Notes under the pieces: generated by a model
Database searches by the model: none
What the model was told of the DNA's origin: nothing
What the model saw: the letters and a program-made list of their open reading frames with translations, nothing else
Made by a program: the position numbers and the translations under genes
In this document: piece after piece, positions 10,037 to 18,527 of the stretch
Layout: each line of letters opens with the position of its first letter
Numbering within the stretch: position 1 is the stretch's first letter
NCBI RefSeq assembly: GCF_030811215.1
Contig: NZ_JAUSQM010000001.1
Location: 558,001-622,000 of the forward strand
DNA: 64,000 nt
Direction of reading: 5' to 3'
Origin: Nocardioides massiliensis
GTDB taxonomy: Bacteria > Actinomycetota > Actinomycetes > Propionibacteriales > Nocardioidaceae

Positions 10037-10137
10037 CCGCCACTGGGCAGTTCCTACTGGCCCTTGACAACGTGCCATAAGAGTGATCCTTCCAACGAAT
10101 CAGCTCTCCGGACATGCCGGGATGCTTCTATGTCGTG

Positions 10138-11223
10138 TCAAGCCGCTGAGACCAGGACGTCGGGGGCTGGGTGGGCAGCCGCCAACGTTCGGAAGATCTG
10201 GCGCCCGACGTAGCGCATGAGGCAGCGGCGGATCTCCTTGGTGGTCTTGCCCTCGGCCAGCCGACGCTCGATGTAGGCGCGGGTCACGGGATCGGTGCGC
10301 ATGCGCGTCAAGACGATGGTGTTCAAGGCCCTGTTCAACCGACGGTCTCCTCCGCGGTTGAGGCGATGTCGCACGGTGTTGCCGGACGAGGCCGGGATTG
10401 GGCACGTGCCTGCGATCTGGGCGAAGGCCGCTTCGCTGCGGATCCGTCCCGGGTGCGACCACACCGTCAGCACAACCGCAGCGGTGATCGCGCCGACCCC
10501 TGGCAAGTCGAGCAGCTCCGGGGCCTGTGCGTCGACGAGCGCTGTGATCGCGGCGCGGTTCGAGGCGAGCTCCTCATCGAGAACGACGACCCGTTTGGCA
10601 AGCCGGACCGCTTCGGCGCGAGCGGTCCCGGCGCCCAGCGACTCCTCGCGTCGGCGCCAGCCGGCAACGGTGGCGATCTGCTGTGACGTGAGAGCACGGC
10701 GAGCATCCAGCCCCAAGTCGTGAGCACGCAGCAGTGCAGTGAGCATGTTGATGCACCGCAGCCGATCTGCGTTGAGCTGGTCTCGAGCACCGCAGAGCAC
10801 CTGCAGGGCGGCGTGCACCTCACCGGCGCGGCGATCACGCAACTCCGACAGTCCCACCACGAGCGTCGAACGGGCAGCCAGCACGGCATCGAGCGCGTCG
10901 GTCTTGCCACGGCCACGATCGCGGCGCGGCATGGGTGCCTCGACGACGCGGTAGCCGGCGTCGGCAAGGACGTCGCCGAGCACAGCGCCGTAGGAGCCGG
11001 TGCCTTCGGCCGAGATCAGCACACCGTCGAGATCACCATCGGTGCGCCGACCGATCCAGTCCCGAGCCCGCCGCAGGCCCGCGGGCGCGGTCGGGAAGGA
11101 AGCCTGATCGATCAACGCCCCGTTAGGTGCGGCGATGATGGCGTAGCTGTGGGTCGCGGCATGCGTGTCGACCCCGACGACGTAGCGGTAGAAGTCGGCC
11201 ACGGTGGCGTGCAAACTGGACAT
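10138..11223 (-). CDS. IS110-family transposase (DEDD recombinase)
   Basis: A 361-residue full-length protein. The N-terminal RuvC-like DEDD domain (residues about 15-170) shows VVGVDTHAATHSYAII, the Glu in LISAEGTGSYG and GKTDALDAVLAA. The C-terminal Tnp-type domain contains the helix-hairpin-helix LLDLPGVGAITAAVVLTVW and the conserved serine region CPIPASSGNTVRHRLNRGG. IS110 enzymes have no usual terminal repeats and use a non-coding RNA from the flanking non-coding end. The element's ends cannot be fixed here; its upstream side is cut by or abuts the IS256-type element at 11352. Confidence 0.9.
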   Translation of the reverse strand: MSSLHATVADFYRYVVGVDTHAATHSYAIIAAPNGALIDQASFPTAPAGLRRARDWIGRRTDGDLDGVLISAEGTGSYGAVLGDVLADAGYRVVEAPMPRRDRGRGKTDALDAVLAARSTLVVGLSELRDRRAGEVHAALQVLCGARDQLNADRLRCINMLTALLRAHDLGLDARRALTSQQIATVAGWRRREESLGAGTARAEAVRLAKRVVVLDEELASNRAAITALVDAQAPELLDLPGVGAITAAVVLTVWSHPGRIRSEAAFAQIAGTCPIPASSGNTVRHRLNRGGDRRLNRALNTIVLTRMRTDPVTRAYIERRLAEGKTTKEIRRCLMRYVGRQIFRTLAAAHPAPDVLVSAA

Positions 11224-11351
11224 GCGATGTTCTCCTCACTGATCGGGTTGGACGTCGTTGCCGGCGTCAGCCCGGGTGAGAAGTCACGACGAGGCGGGCC
11301 TGTAATGAGCCACACCGCAGAGAAGGCAATCCCGGTGGTGGGCATGCGGGG
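11224..11351 (-). other. Non-coding leader of the IS110 gene, candidate bridge-RNA region
   Basis: This 128-bp gap lies upstream of the IS110 transposase and ends at the IS256 inverted repeat. In many IS110 elements this non-coding end produces the guide (bridge) RNA. I can only point to position and lack of coding sequence; I did not verify a fold. Confidence 0.3.
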
Positions 11352-12853
11352 GTGTCAGATGGTCTGTGTAAGCGGTCGGTCCTGAGAAAGGACGATCATG
11401 ACCGTTGTGACCACTGAGACTGATGAGGCGAACGTGACCGAGAAGCCGTCGAAGCTGGCAGCCAGGCGTGCCGCTCGGGCCGAGGGTCCAGCGCGTGCAG
11501 CAGCAGCGGAGCTGGCCGCCTCGGGCGCTCTGGACGGGCTGTTCGCCAAGATCGATGCCGGCGAGATCGACCTGACCGGCGACGGCGGGTTCATCCCCGA
11601 GCTGATCAAGACCACCCTCGAACGCGGGCTGCAGGTCGAGCTGGCCGACCATCTGGGCTACGAGAAGGGCGCCCCGGATGCCTCGGCGTTCTCCAACTCC
11701 CGCAACGGCACCACCCCGAAGACGGTCGCCACCCAGGTCGGCGACGTCGACCTGGCAATCCCGCGCGATCGCGAGTGCACCTTCGTGCCGCGGCTGGTGC
11801 CCAAGGGCAGCCGTCGCCTCGGGGGGCTGGACGAGATGATCATCAGCCTCTATGCCGGCGGGATGACGGTGCGCGACATCGGCTACCACCTCGAGGCCAC
11901 GCTGGGCACCGAGCTGTCGCACGAGACAATCTCCAACATCACCGACGAGGTCGCCGAGGAGATCCTCACCTGGCAACAACGCCCCCTCGATGCGCTCTAT
12001 CCGGTGATCTACCTCGACGCGATCGTCGTGAAGGTCCGCGACGGCGCGCACGTGATCAACAAGGCCGCCCACATCGCCGTCGGCGTCGACATCGACGGGA
12101 TCAAGCACGTCCTGGGCATCTGGCTGCAGCAGACCGAGGGCGCGAAGTTCTGGGCCGGAGTCTGCGCCGACCTGGCCAATCGCGGGATCCGCGACGTGCT
12201 CATCGTGTGCTGCGACGGCCTCACCGGCCTCCCAGAGGCGATCGAGGCGACCTGGACCAACGCGACCGTGCAGACGTGTGTGGTGCACCTGATCCGCGCC
12301 GCGATGCGGTTCGTCGGCTACGGCGACCGCAAGGCCGTCGCGGCGGCGTTGAAGCCGGTCTACACCCGCAGCCAACGCCGAGGCCGCCAGGATCCAGCTG
12401 GACGCCTTCGCCGACTCAAACTGGGGCAAGAAGTATCCCCACGCGGTCGCGACGTGGGAGGCCGCCTGGGAGCGGTTCACACCGTTCCTGGGCTTCCCGC
12501 CCCAGCTGCGTCGGGTCATCTACACCACCAACTCGATCGAGAGCCTGAACTACCAGCTCAGGAAGGTCACCAAGAACCGCGGACACTTCCCCAACGACGA
12601 CGCGGTCGTGAAGCTGCTGTGGTTGGCGATCTGCAAAATCGAGGACAAAAGGGCCCGCGACCGCGCCAAGGAGAAGGGCAAGCCCGCCGGCGAACGGAAA
12701 GCCGCCGGACGCCTCGTCCAGGGCCAGGTCGTGACGAACTGGAAGCAAGCGCTCGCGCAGCTCGCGATCGCCTATCCCGAGCGCATCAACCCCTACCTGT
12801 GACCATCACCCGAAAGTAAAGAACGCCGGTCGCTTACACAGAAAGCTTGACAC
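11352..12853 (+). mobile_element. IS256-family insertion sequence
   Basis: The inverted repeats start GTGTCAGATGGTCTGTGTA on the left (11352) and GTGTCAAGCTTTCTGTGTA read inward on the right (ending 12853), continuing with AAGCGGTCGG against AAGCGACCGG. Length is about 1.5 kb with one transposase gene. No matching 8-9 bp target duplication is visible: the left flank leads to IS110 and the right flank to an IS21 remnant, so a rearrangement probably joined different copies. Confidence 0.85.
11398..12802 (+). pseudogene. IS256-family transposase, single frameshift
   Basis: This is the mutator-type DDE transposase. The frame from ATG 11398 is good to VAAALKPVYT (about 12365), including LDAIVVKVRDGAHV, VLIVCCDGLTGLPEAIEATW and the HLIRAAMRFV segment. 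There one extra C shifts the frame; the continuation ANAEAARIQLDAFADSNWGKKYP to YPERINPYL ends at 12802 and contains the conserved VIYTTNSIESLNYQLRK. Total length would be about 468 residues, normal for the family, so a one-base correction would restore it. Confidence 0.87.
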
Positions 12854-12985
12854 GCTCGGGCATTGCTTCTGATCAAGCCATCGTTGTGGGCCAGGGTCGG
12901 CGCCGGCACCCAGTACCCGCTGGACAGATCCCGGGCATGACACCCCTGCGGGGTCAGGCGATTCAGGAGTCACAACGAGCACCGA

Positions 12986-13706
12986 GTGACCGGCGCTAAC
13001 CCTGCCAGCCAGCCCCAGGCCAGCCACCACGAAGACTTACAGGCGGTTCACTTGTCTCACAAGGCGTTCCTGGCCGAAGTCCTCCTGGCCGAGTGCGACG
13101 AACGCGACGCCCGGCGCCAGATCCGCCGGGTCAAGGAAGCCAAGTTCCCCCGCACCAAGCGACTCACCGACTTCGACACCCGAGCGCTGCCCGACCTTCC
13201 CCCAGCGACCCTGGCGCACCTGGCATCGGGTGGCTGGATCGACAAGGGCGAACCGCTGGTGCTGCTCGGCGACTCCGGCACCGGCCAAGACCCACCTGCT
13301 CATCGCCCTGGGCACCGCCGCGGCCGAACAAGGACGCCGCGTCCGCTACGTGACCACCGCAGCGCTGGTCAACGAACTCATCGAGGCCGGCGACGACAAA
13401 GAGCTCTCCCGCGTCGTCGGTCGCTACGCCCGACTCGACCTGCTCTGCCTCGACGAACTTGGCTACGTCCACCTCGATCCCCGCGGCGCTGAGCTGCTGT
13501 TCCAGATCATCACTGCCCGCAAAGAACGAGCCTCGATCGCGTGTCCAACGCCCCATTCGCCGGGTGGCGCCACCTTCACCGACGCCCGCCTGGCCGCCGC
13601 CGTTGTCGACCGACTCACCTTCAACGCCCACATCATCCAGACCGGCAGCGCCTCCTACCGACTCAACGCCACCACCCGAGCCAGGAAGGAGCCCGCCACC
13701 ACCTGA
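12986..13706 (+). pseudogene. IstB-type ATPase, frameshifted
   Basis: The product from GTG 12986 reads normally to LVLLGDSGTG (Walker A), where one extra C (about 13285) shifts the frame; it goes on as KTHLLIALGTAAAEQGRRVRY with Walker B LLCLDELGYVHLDPRGAELLFQ. Near 13540 the expected ASIAVSNAPF stretch is scrambled by further small indels, then FTDARLAAAVVDRLTFNAHI is again conserved. The stop overlaps the inverted repeat of the IS3 insertion. No istA is left beside it. Confidence 0.8.
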
Positions 13707-13730
13707 AGCGCCCCAGGTTCTCCGCCGCTC

Positions 13731-14678
13731 CTATGCGGGTTGCGGCTCTCGGTTGAGGGCCGCGTAGTGGGCTTGCTCGAACTCCACTGGGGTCATCATC
13801 CCAAGAGAGCCATGCAGGCGTCGGTTGTTGTACCAATCGACCCATCCAGCGGTGGCGTACTCGACGTCTCCGAGGCTCCGGTAGGGGCCGGCGTGGAAGA
13901 CCGTTGTGCGGACGCACTCGGTCTTGTACAGCCCGATCACGCACTCCATCAGGGCGTTGTCGTAGGCATCGGCAACAGACCCGATCGAGGGCCGGATCCC
14001 TTCCTCGGCGAGGTGCTCAGTGAACGCGATCGATGTGTATTGCGACCCGGCGTCGGCGTGACCAATGAGCTCACCGGGCACCACAGGGTGGCCTTCGCGG
14101 TCGCGTTGCCACAGTGCCATCCGCAGCGGGACGTCGACCAGCTCGACGGCCTTGGTCGGTGCGACGTTCCAAGCAACGATCTTCTGAGCGAACACGTCGA
14201 GGATGAGCGCGACGTAGACGAACCCCGCCCAGGTGCGGACGTAGGTGAAGTCCATGACCCAGGTCCGGTTCGGTGCGGGGGCGGTGAAGTCCCGATCAAG
14301 GAGGTCGCCGGCCCGTTTGCCGTCCTTGGCAGGGATGGTGGTCCGGATGCCCTTGGAGCGTCGGATCCCTTGCAGGGACAGGGATCTCATCGCCCGGTCC
14401 ACCGCGCCGGGCGACGCGTCGGGGCTGGTGCGCTGGACGAGCGCGGTCATCTTGCGACGCCCGTACAAACCCTCCGGGGTCATCCGCCGTACGCCCTCGT
14501 GGTTGACCGTCCAGGCCAGGTCACGGACCAGGTTGGTGACGCTGGCGTCGGTGACCGTGCGGGCGGCAACGGGTCGGTTGGTGCGTGCCCAGTCGCGGTA
14601 GGTCCGCGCGGCGATCTGGCAGCCCTGCTCACGCAGGACCCGACAGATCGACTCGACCGCGTGGCCTTCGGTGCGCAT
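13731..14678 (-). CDS. IS3-family OrfB (integrase-like transposase part)
   Basis: This is the catalytic half of an IS3 transposase. The DDE core is visible as TWVMDFTYVRTWAGFVYVAL, HADAGSQYTSIAFTEHL and the Glu helix NALMECVIGLYKTE, with the conserved end YNNRRLHGSLGMMTPVEFE. It is made as an OrfAB fusion by -1 frameshifting: reading back one base in the CCCCC run of the last orfA codons joins ELDP to PQPLIVAFIDEMRTEG, the beginning of this frame. The coordinates are for the part after the first internal start. Confidence 0.9.
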   Translation of the reverse strand: MRTEGHAVESICRVLREQGCQIAARTYRDWARTNRPVAARTVTDASVTNLVRDLAWTVNHEGVRRMTPEGLYGRRKMTALVQRTSPDASPGAVDRAMRSLSLQGIRRSKGIRTTIPAKDGKRAGDLLDRDFTAPAPNRTWVMDFTYVRTWAGFVYVALILDVFAQKIVAWNVAPTKAVELVDVPLRMALWQRDREGHPVVPGELIGHADAGSQYTSIAFTEHLAEEGIRPSIGSVADAYDNALMECVIGLYKTECVRTTVFHAGPYRSLGDVEYATAGWVDWYNNRRLHGSLGMMTPVEFEQAHYAALNREPQPA

Positions 14679-14698
14679 CTCGTCGATGAACGCGACGA

Positions 14699-15010
14699 TC
14701 AGCGGTTGCGGGGGTCGAGTTCCCCCGCGAAGAAAATTGAGGCCCGTCGGAGGATCTCGTTGTCCTCCTCGAGCCGGCGGACCTTGGCCTTCAGCTCCTT
14801 GATCTCAGCCAGCTCCTCGCTGGTCGCGCCCTGGCGCTGCCCGCCGTCGATCTGAGCCTGGACGACCCACCGGCGGACGGTCTCCTTGCCCAGCCCCTCG
14901 CGTCGGGCAACGGACTCGGCGGCCGCGGTCAGCGACGGGTACTCCGGCAAGTGCTCCAGCACCTGCCGAACGCACCGCTCCTTGACCGCGGGATCAATCT
15001 TCTTCGGCAT
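14699..15010 (-). CDS. IS3-family OrfA (helix-turn-helix part)
   Basis: A 103-residue DNA-binding half. The helix-turn-helix lies around residues 25-55 (SLTAAAESVARREGLGKETV) and the leucine-zipper-like helix EIKELKAKVRRLEEDNEILR follows, then the conserved ASIFFAGELDP. I prefer the ATG at 15010 over the one three codons upstream because the GGAAGG ribosome-binding site then has a normal spacing. Frameshifting at the end fuses it to OrfB. Confidence 0.88.
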   Translation of the reverse strand: MPKKIDPAVKERCVRQVLEHLPEYPSLTAAAESVARREGLGKETVRRWVVQAQIDGGQRQGATSEELAEIKELKAKVRRLEEDNEILRRASIFFAGELDPRNR

Positions 15011-15155
15011 GGCTTGCATCCTTCCAACTCAAAAGGATGCGGCATCAAACCTGGGGCGCTTCAACCTGACCCCGAGGCCAACCCGGGAACCAACGCATCA
15101 ACCCGGAGGGTGGGGCCAAATCAAAGCAGCACAGTGGGGCCAAATGGGCTTGTCA

Positions 15156-15345
15156 TTCTCAGCCGACCTCGTCGAGACCCTCTACATAGGCCTGGTCGAC
15201 AACTCTGTCGGCCCGCTCATCGACACGCTGCTGCGCAACGACGCCATCCTGCTCCAGAAGCACGGGGTAGGTCCTGACGGCTTGCGATCCAGCGTTCCCA
15301 TAACGAGCGCGATGTTGAGGCCGTGGACCTTCATGCATGATCCAA
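15156..15345 (+). pseudogene. Truncated coding fragment, function unknown
   Basis: Directly after the IS21 right end, the plus frame beginning SADLVETLYIGLVDNSVG has strongly GC-rich third codon positions for about 40 codons and protein-like composition, then loses it near the palindromes at 15350. It looks like the remains of a gene cut by the IS21 insertion. I do not recognise the family. No clear stop or start delimits it. Confidence 0.35.
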
Positions 15346-15349
15346 ATTA

Positions 15350-15426
15350 TGAAAGACATCTCTCAAAATCCTTGACGATCGACCGCGTATGCCACAGACT
15401 TCACCGATGTGAGAGACGTCTCTCAC
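15350..15426. promoter_or_regulatory. Two palindromic operators flanking a promoter
   Basis: TGAAAGACATCTCTCA (15350-15365) and GTGAGAGACGTCTCTCAC (15409-15426, a perfect 18-bp palindrome) share the pattern TGAnAGACrTCTCTCA. Their centres are 60 bp apart. A TTGACG at 15373 between them could be a -35 box; the -10 is weak. They lie just upstream of the 15455 gene and its TetR partner, which is the natural candidate for the binding protein. Confidence 0.6.
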
Positions 15427-15454
15427 CTTACAGAACGGGTGCAGGAGGCCAGGA

Positions 15455-16432
15455 ATGTCCTTGCGGTCGGTGCGCGGTATCGACGGGCTCGTTCCGGCGG
15501 TGACCGGCACGCTTGGAACATTTCTCCTCCGAGCCCAGGATGCGGCTATCAATCGAGCGGGGCTGCACAGGCTGCCCGAACGGCCGGCTTGCTGGGAAGC
15601 CGCCGAGACCGGCGTTGCCATCTCGGCTGCCCGCGCTGACGCCTTGGTCGGCACCGGAGCGGATGCCCGCGTCCTTGTTGCGACGATGGTGGCAACAGTC
15701 GCGCATGCAGGGTTAGACATCTCGACCTCCGCGCCAATGCTGGCCAACCATCCAGCGACAAGTGTTGTGGACGCAGCCAGCGGCGCGGCCTGGCTGCGCG
15801 AGGTGAGCGGAAGCCTGCTGAGCACCGGCCGGAACTTGTACGACGAGGCACGACAACTCACAGCGACAGTGTTATCCCACCCCGCCACGACCGACCGGCT
15901 TCTTGCCGACGCCTGGCTCGGTGTCTGCGGGTTTTCCCTGCTCGAGACTCTCGCGTCGAGCGAGGATGTGAATTCCGCCGAGTCCCGCCTCATTCAACGC
16001 ACCGTCGCCACATCTGCCGCCCACCGGCGCCGCGGCGCGTCGACCCGGATCGCACGGCTGGCCGGAGTCGACCGCCAGACCCTCGCCCAGTGGTTGCGCT
16101 TTGGGCCACCATCGCCCAACTGCCACGGGCACCACATCTCCGCGCCCATGTGCGGCGCACTCACGGGAATGACCGGACGCGCCTGGCGTGCGCTGCACGC
16201 CCACGGCAGAATCCCCGACGCGCAGGAGCAGTTGAGCGGCACACTCAATTGGGATGAAGGCGAAGTACTGCGCTGGATGGATGACCACTCAGGCGAGGAC
16301 TGCCGTCGCCAGTGCAGCGACCACCGATCCAGATCGCTTCCGATCGCCATCGCGGCAACCCAAACCGACCGTTTCGACAACACGGGTATCCACGCAGTCG
16401 ATGCGCGGATCCAGCTGGCCTTGGTGCATTGA
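15455..16432 (+). CDS. Hypothetical protein of unknown family, paired with TetR
   Basis: A 325-residue protein I do not recognise. It is rich in Ala and Arg with no signal peptide or membrane segment. A possible helix-turn-helix lies around residues 195-215 (RIARLAGVDRQTLAQWLRFG), suggesting DNA binding, and a Cys/His-containing stretch follows (PNCHGHHISAPMC). The start ATG has a good ribosome-binding site (CAGGAGG). Its stop overlaps the start of the following TetR gene (TGATG), so the two are translationally coupled. The two palindromes upstream suggest tight regulation. It may be a regulator rather than an enzyme. Confidence 0.7.
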   Translation: MSLRSVRGIDGLVPAVTGTLGTFLLRAQDAAINRAGLHRLPERPACWEAAETGVAISAARADALVGTGADARVLVATMVATVAHAGLDISTSAPMLANHPATSVVDAASGAAWLREVSGSLLSTGRNLYDEARQLTATVLSHPATTDRLLADAWLGVCGFSLLETLASSEDVNSAESRLIQRTVATSAAHRRRGASTRIARLAGVDRQTLAQWLRFGPPSPNCHGHHISAPMCGALTGMTGRAWRALHAHGRIPDAQEQLSGTLNWDEGEVLRWMDDHSGEDCRRQCSDHRSRSLPIAIAATQTDRFDNTGIHAVDARIQLALVH

Positions 16433-17127
16433 TGACAGAACACTCGCCAGGCCGTCGCGAGCAACGCAAGGCCGCGTTGCGCCAAGCCGTGCGCGACGCC
16501 GGTTGGCAGCTGGTCGTCGACCGCGGCTACGAGTCGGTCACCGTCGACGACATCGCCAGCGCCGCAGGCACGTCCACCGCCACCTTCTATCGCCACTTCA
16601 GCGGCAAGGAGGAAGTGCTGACCCGTCGCTGGCTGTCACCAGAACGCCTGGCCGAGCTGGCGCCCCACATCGACAAGACTCAAGGGCTCGCCGTTGCCGT
16701 TGCATCCCTCTTCAGGGCCTATGCCACGATGGCTGCGGGCTACCAAGTCGACGTGGTTACGCGCCTGAAGGTCATCAATCTCGACATGGGATTGGAGATT
16801 GCGATGGCCCGCGGAAGGCAGGAGGACATCGAAACCCTCGCGGAACTGTTCGGTGAAATCTCGGGCCAACCGCCCGGGTCGTTGGCGATGCGTCTGGCTG
16901 CGTCGCTGACAGCGAGCGCTCGGATAACCGCGATGTCGCGGTGGGCGGAACTCGACGGCCAGCTTCCTCTCGACACGCTCCTCGACGAGGTTGCAAAAAC
17001 GCTCGCGGCCACGCTTGACAACTGCGAGACGGCCCGCCGCCGCTTTATGGACACCGTTGAGGCCCCTGTTGCGCCCGATATTGGAGAGCTTGTTGTGCAG
17101 GCCGGTTGTGGCGCCATGAGGCGCTGA
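16432..17127 (+). CDS. TetR/AcrR family transcriptional regulator
   Basis: A 231-residue TetR protein. The helix-turn-helix is at residues about 15-60 (VTVDDIASAAGTSTATFYRHFSG has the standard pattern). The C-terminal half resembles the all-helical ligand domain, with no recognisable effector. The ATG at 16432 overlaps the stop of the preceding unknown gene by one base, so the pair forms an operon. The palindromes at 15350 and 15409 upstream of the operon are plausible autoregulatory sites. Confidence 0.85.
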   Translation: MTEHSPGRREQRKAALRQAVRDAGWQLVVDRGYESVTVDDIASAAGTSTATFYRHFSGKEEVLTRRWLSPERLAELAPHIDKTQGLAVAVASLFRAYATMAAGYQVDVVTRLKVINLDMGLEIAMARGRQEDIETLAELFGEISGQPPGSLAMRLAASLTASARITAMSRWAELDGQLPLDTLLDEVAKTLAATLDNCETARRRFMDTVEAPVAPDIGELVVQAGCGAMRR

Positions 17128-17164
17128 TGCAGAGGATGCACACTGGGCCGAAGCCTAATCCAAG

Positions 17165-17302
17165 GAGTTCCGCGACGACGTAGTCCGTGTCGCGCAGATC
17201 AGTGAGCCCGACCAGTTGCTGAAGAAGATCGCTGTCGACTTCGGAATCAGCGAGCCGTGCCCGACGAACTGGATAAGGGAGGCCCACGCCGAAGCGGCGT
17301 GA
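17165..17302 (+). pseudogene. IS3-family orfA remnant
   Basis: The frame reads KEFRDDVVRVAQISEPDQ followed by IAVDFGISEPCPTNWIREA and stops after 45 codons. This matches the N-terminal helix-turn-helix of a common actinobacterial IS3 OrfA (EFRDDVVRVA, DFGISE, NWL). An in-frame stop just upstream and no start show it is a decayed fragment. No orfB or inverted repeats were found around it. The rest of the 380-bp gap (17128-17507) holds nothing else I can recognise. Confidence 0.7.
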
Positions 17303-17507
17303 AGCCGGATGAATCACCTGCGAGCCTTCCAGACGCTATGCGGACTCCGGGGGCTCAGACTGCGATCGTGGCGCTGCTTCAGTCGCGCTGACTCAGCCTT
17401 CCCGCGGAACGCAAGTAGAGCCTCCGCCCGCCGTGCGTGCCATATTCGGGGTGCTCGCCTGCGGCGTAGCTGAACGTCCACCTAGAACCTTGCAGAAAGG
17501 AATCGCC

Positions 17508-18476
17508 ATGAAAGCAGTAACGGCAGTCGGAACCAACACGGAGGATCCGCTGTCATGTCTTAGGGTCGACGATGACTATCGGGATCCCCAAGCCGCTGAG
17601 GGGTGGGAGGTCATCGACGTCAAGGCGGCGAGTATCAACCACCATGACCTTTTCAACCTGCGCGGGATGAGCGGTATCGGCGCTCGGTTTCCCACCGTGC
17701 TGGGATCCGATGGGTCGGGACTCGATGGCGAGGGCAGGCGCGTGCTGATCCATGCCGTGATCGCCGACCCGATGCATGGCATCGACGAGACCCTCGCCCC
17801 CGGGTCGTCATTGTTGTCCGACAGATTCGACGGCACTCTGGCCCAGCGGATCGCCGTGCCAGTCGCCAACCTCGTCGCGCTACCGGACGAAATATCCTTC
17901 GATGAGGCGGCCTGCCTGCCTACGGCCTTCCTGACGGCCTACCGCATGCTCTTCACTAAGGCGAAGGTCAGGCCGGGACAGCGAGTGTTGATCCAGGGTG
18001 CTGGCGGAGGCGTCCCAACCGCAGCCCTGTTGCTAGCAAGCGCAGCGGGTGCCGAGGTGGCGGTAACGAGCCGCGACGGGACCAAGCGGGAACAAGCCCT
18101 CGAACTCGGCGCAAGCGTCGCGCTGCCGACCGGGTCTCGTCTCCCGTGGCGTCCCGACGTCGTCATTGAGGTTGTCGGCGCCCCGACGTGGGAGCACAGC
18201 CTTACGTCGGTCGCGGCAGAAGGCGTCGTAGTGGTTGCCGGCGCGACCGGCGGGTCAGCCGTCCCGACGGACTTGAGGGAGATCTATCGCCGGCAGCTGA
18301 CGGTGTTGGGATCGACCTTGGGGAGCCGCCGCGAGTTGGGGGACCTGCTCCGTTTCCTTGTGCGAACCGGTGTGCGCCCAAGGGTCGACTCCGTCTACCC
18401 GCTCGACGAGGCGCCAACAGCGTTTCGCCGCATGGCGGTCGGAGCCCAGTTCGGCAAGATCGTCATCCATCCTTGA
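17508..18476 (+). CDS. MDR-family (quinone oxidoreductase-like) NAD(P)-dependent alcohol dehydrogenase
   Basis: A 322-residue medium-chain dehydrogenase/reductase. The GroES-like N-terminal domain is followed by the Rossmann nucleotide-binding segment RVLIQGAGGGVPTAALLLA (residues about 155-175). The Cys/His zinc ligands of classical alcohol dehydrogenases are missing, so a zinc-free quinone reductase or enoyl reductase type is more likely. Start ATG 17508 is preceded by AGAAAGGA. Its last 100 bases lie in the 153-bp sequence duplicated by the IS1634-type copy B, but the insertion left this copy of the gene complete. Confidence 0.85.
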   Translation: MKAVTAVGTNTEDPLSCLRVDDDYRDPQAAEGWEVIDVKAASINHHDLFNLRGMSGIGARFPTVLGSDGSGLDGEGRRVLIHAVIADPMHGIDETLAPGSSLLSDRFDGTLAQRIAVPVANLVALPDEISFDEAACLPTAFLTAYRMLFTKAKVRPGQRVLIQGAGGGVPTAALLLASAAGAEVAVTSRDGTKREQALELGASVALPTGSRLPWRPDVVIEVVGAPTWEHSLTSVAAEGVVVVAGATGGSAVPTDLREIYRRQLTVLGSTLGSRRELGDLLRFLVRTGVRPRVDSVYPLDEAPTAFRRMAVGAQFGKIVIHP

Positions 18477-18527
18477 ATGGCGCGGCGCGAAGATGGCGAA
18501 GGGCCGGAGCGCGGCTTCCTCCCCTGA
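18375..18527 (+). repeat. 153-bp target-site duplication, left copy
   Basis: The sequence from CGCCCAAGGGTCGACTCCG to CTTCCTCCCCTGA recurs directly to the right of the IS1634-type copy B, at 20234-20359 continued at 21882-21907. The right copy differs by a single missing G (ATGGCGTCGG against ATGGCGGTCGG). The repeat includes the 3' end of the MDR gene. Its size is exceptional for an insertion sequence. Confidence 0.93.

Larger units (their letters stand above)
7716..10069 (+). mobile_element. IS21-family insertion sequence (second type)
   Basis: The ends TGTCGGCGGCCACGAG and TGTCAAGGGCCAGTAG (right end read inward) align over about 25 bp. Both ends have repeated GGCCACGA...ACTGCCC-type sub-repeats (7725-7810 and 9975-10060). 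A 6-bp target duplication ACGTGC flanks it at 7710-7715 and 10070-10075. Removal restores the start of the IS3 orfA gene, which confirms the boundaries. Confidence 0.92.
7453..10078 (-). pseudogene. IS3-family orfA, cut by IS21 near its start and by IS30 at its end
   Basis: The gene starts at ATG 10078 with three codons, is interrupted by the IS21-type element 7716-10069, and resumes at 7709. The joined product reads MARPSKCPTELRERAVRMVM, then an IS3-type helix-turn-helix (IRSVAAKLGITSTESLRKWL) and the leucine-zipper-like end EIKALKKENAELRRANE, where the IS30-type element cuts it. A GGAAGGA ribosome-binding site precedes the ATG. orfB is absent. The expected continuation is not on the far side of the IS30 element, so the 3' part was lost. 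Confidence 0.82.
13704..15063 (-). mobile_element. IS3-family insertion sequence
   Basis: The ends are the inverted repeats TGAAGCGCCCCAGGTT (13704) and its complement ending at 15063. A 3-bp target duplication ACC lies at 13701-13703 and 15064-15066. Length is 1360 bp, with orfA and orfB on the minus strand. It is inserted at the end of the IS21 istB remnant and looks complete. Confidence 0.9.
12854..15155 (+). mobile_element. Right-hand remnant of a third IS21-family element
   Basis: It carries a decayed istB and, after the IS3 element at 13704-15063, the right terminal repeats of an IS21 element (GTGGGGCCAAAT twice, 15110-15145) ending near TGTCA at 15155. The istA part and left end are missing; the left side meets the IS256 inverted repeat. 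When the IS3 element is removed, istB ends at a TGA placed a few tens of bases before these repeats. Confidence 0.65.
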
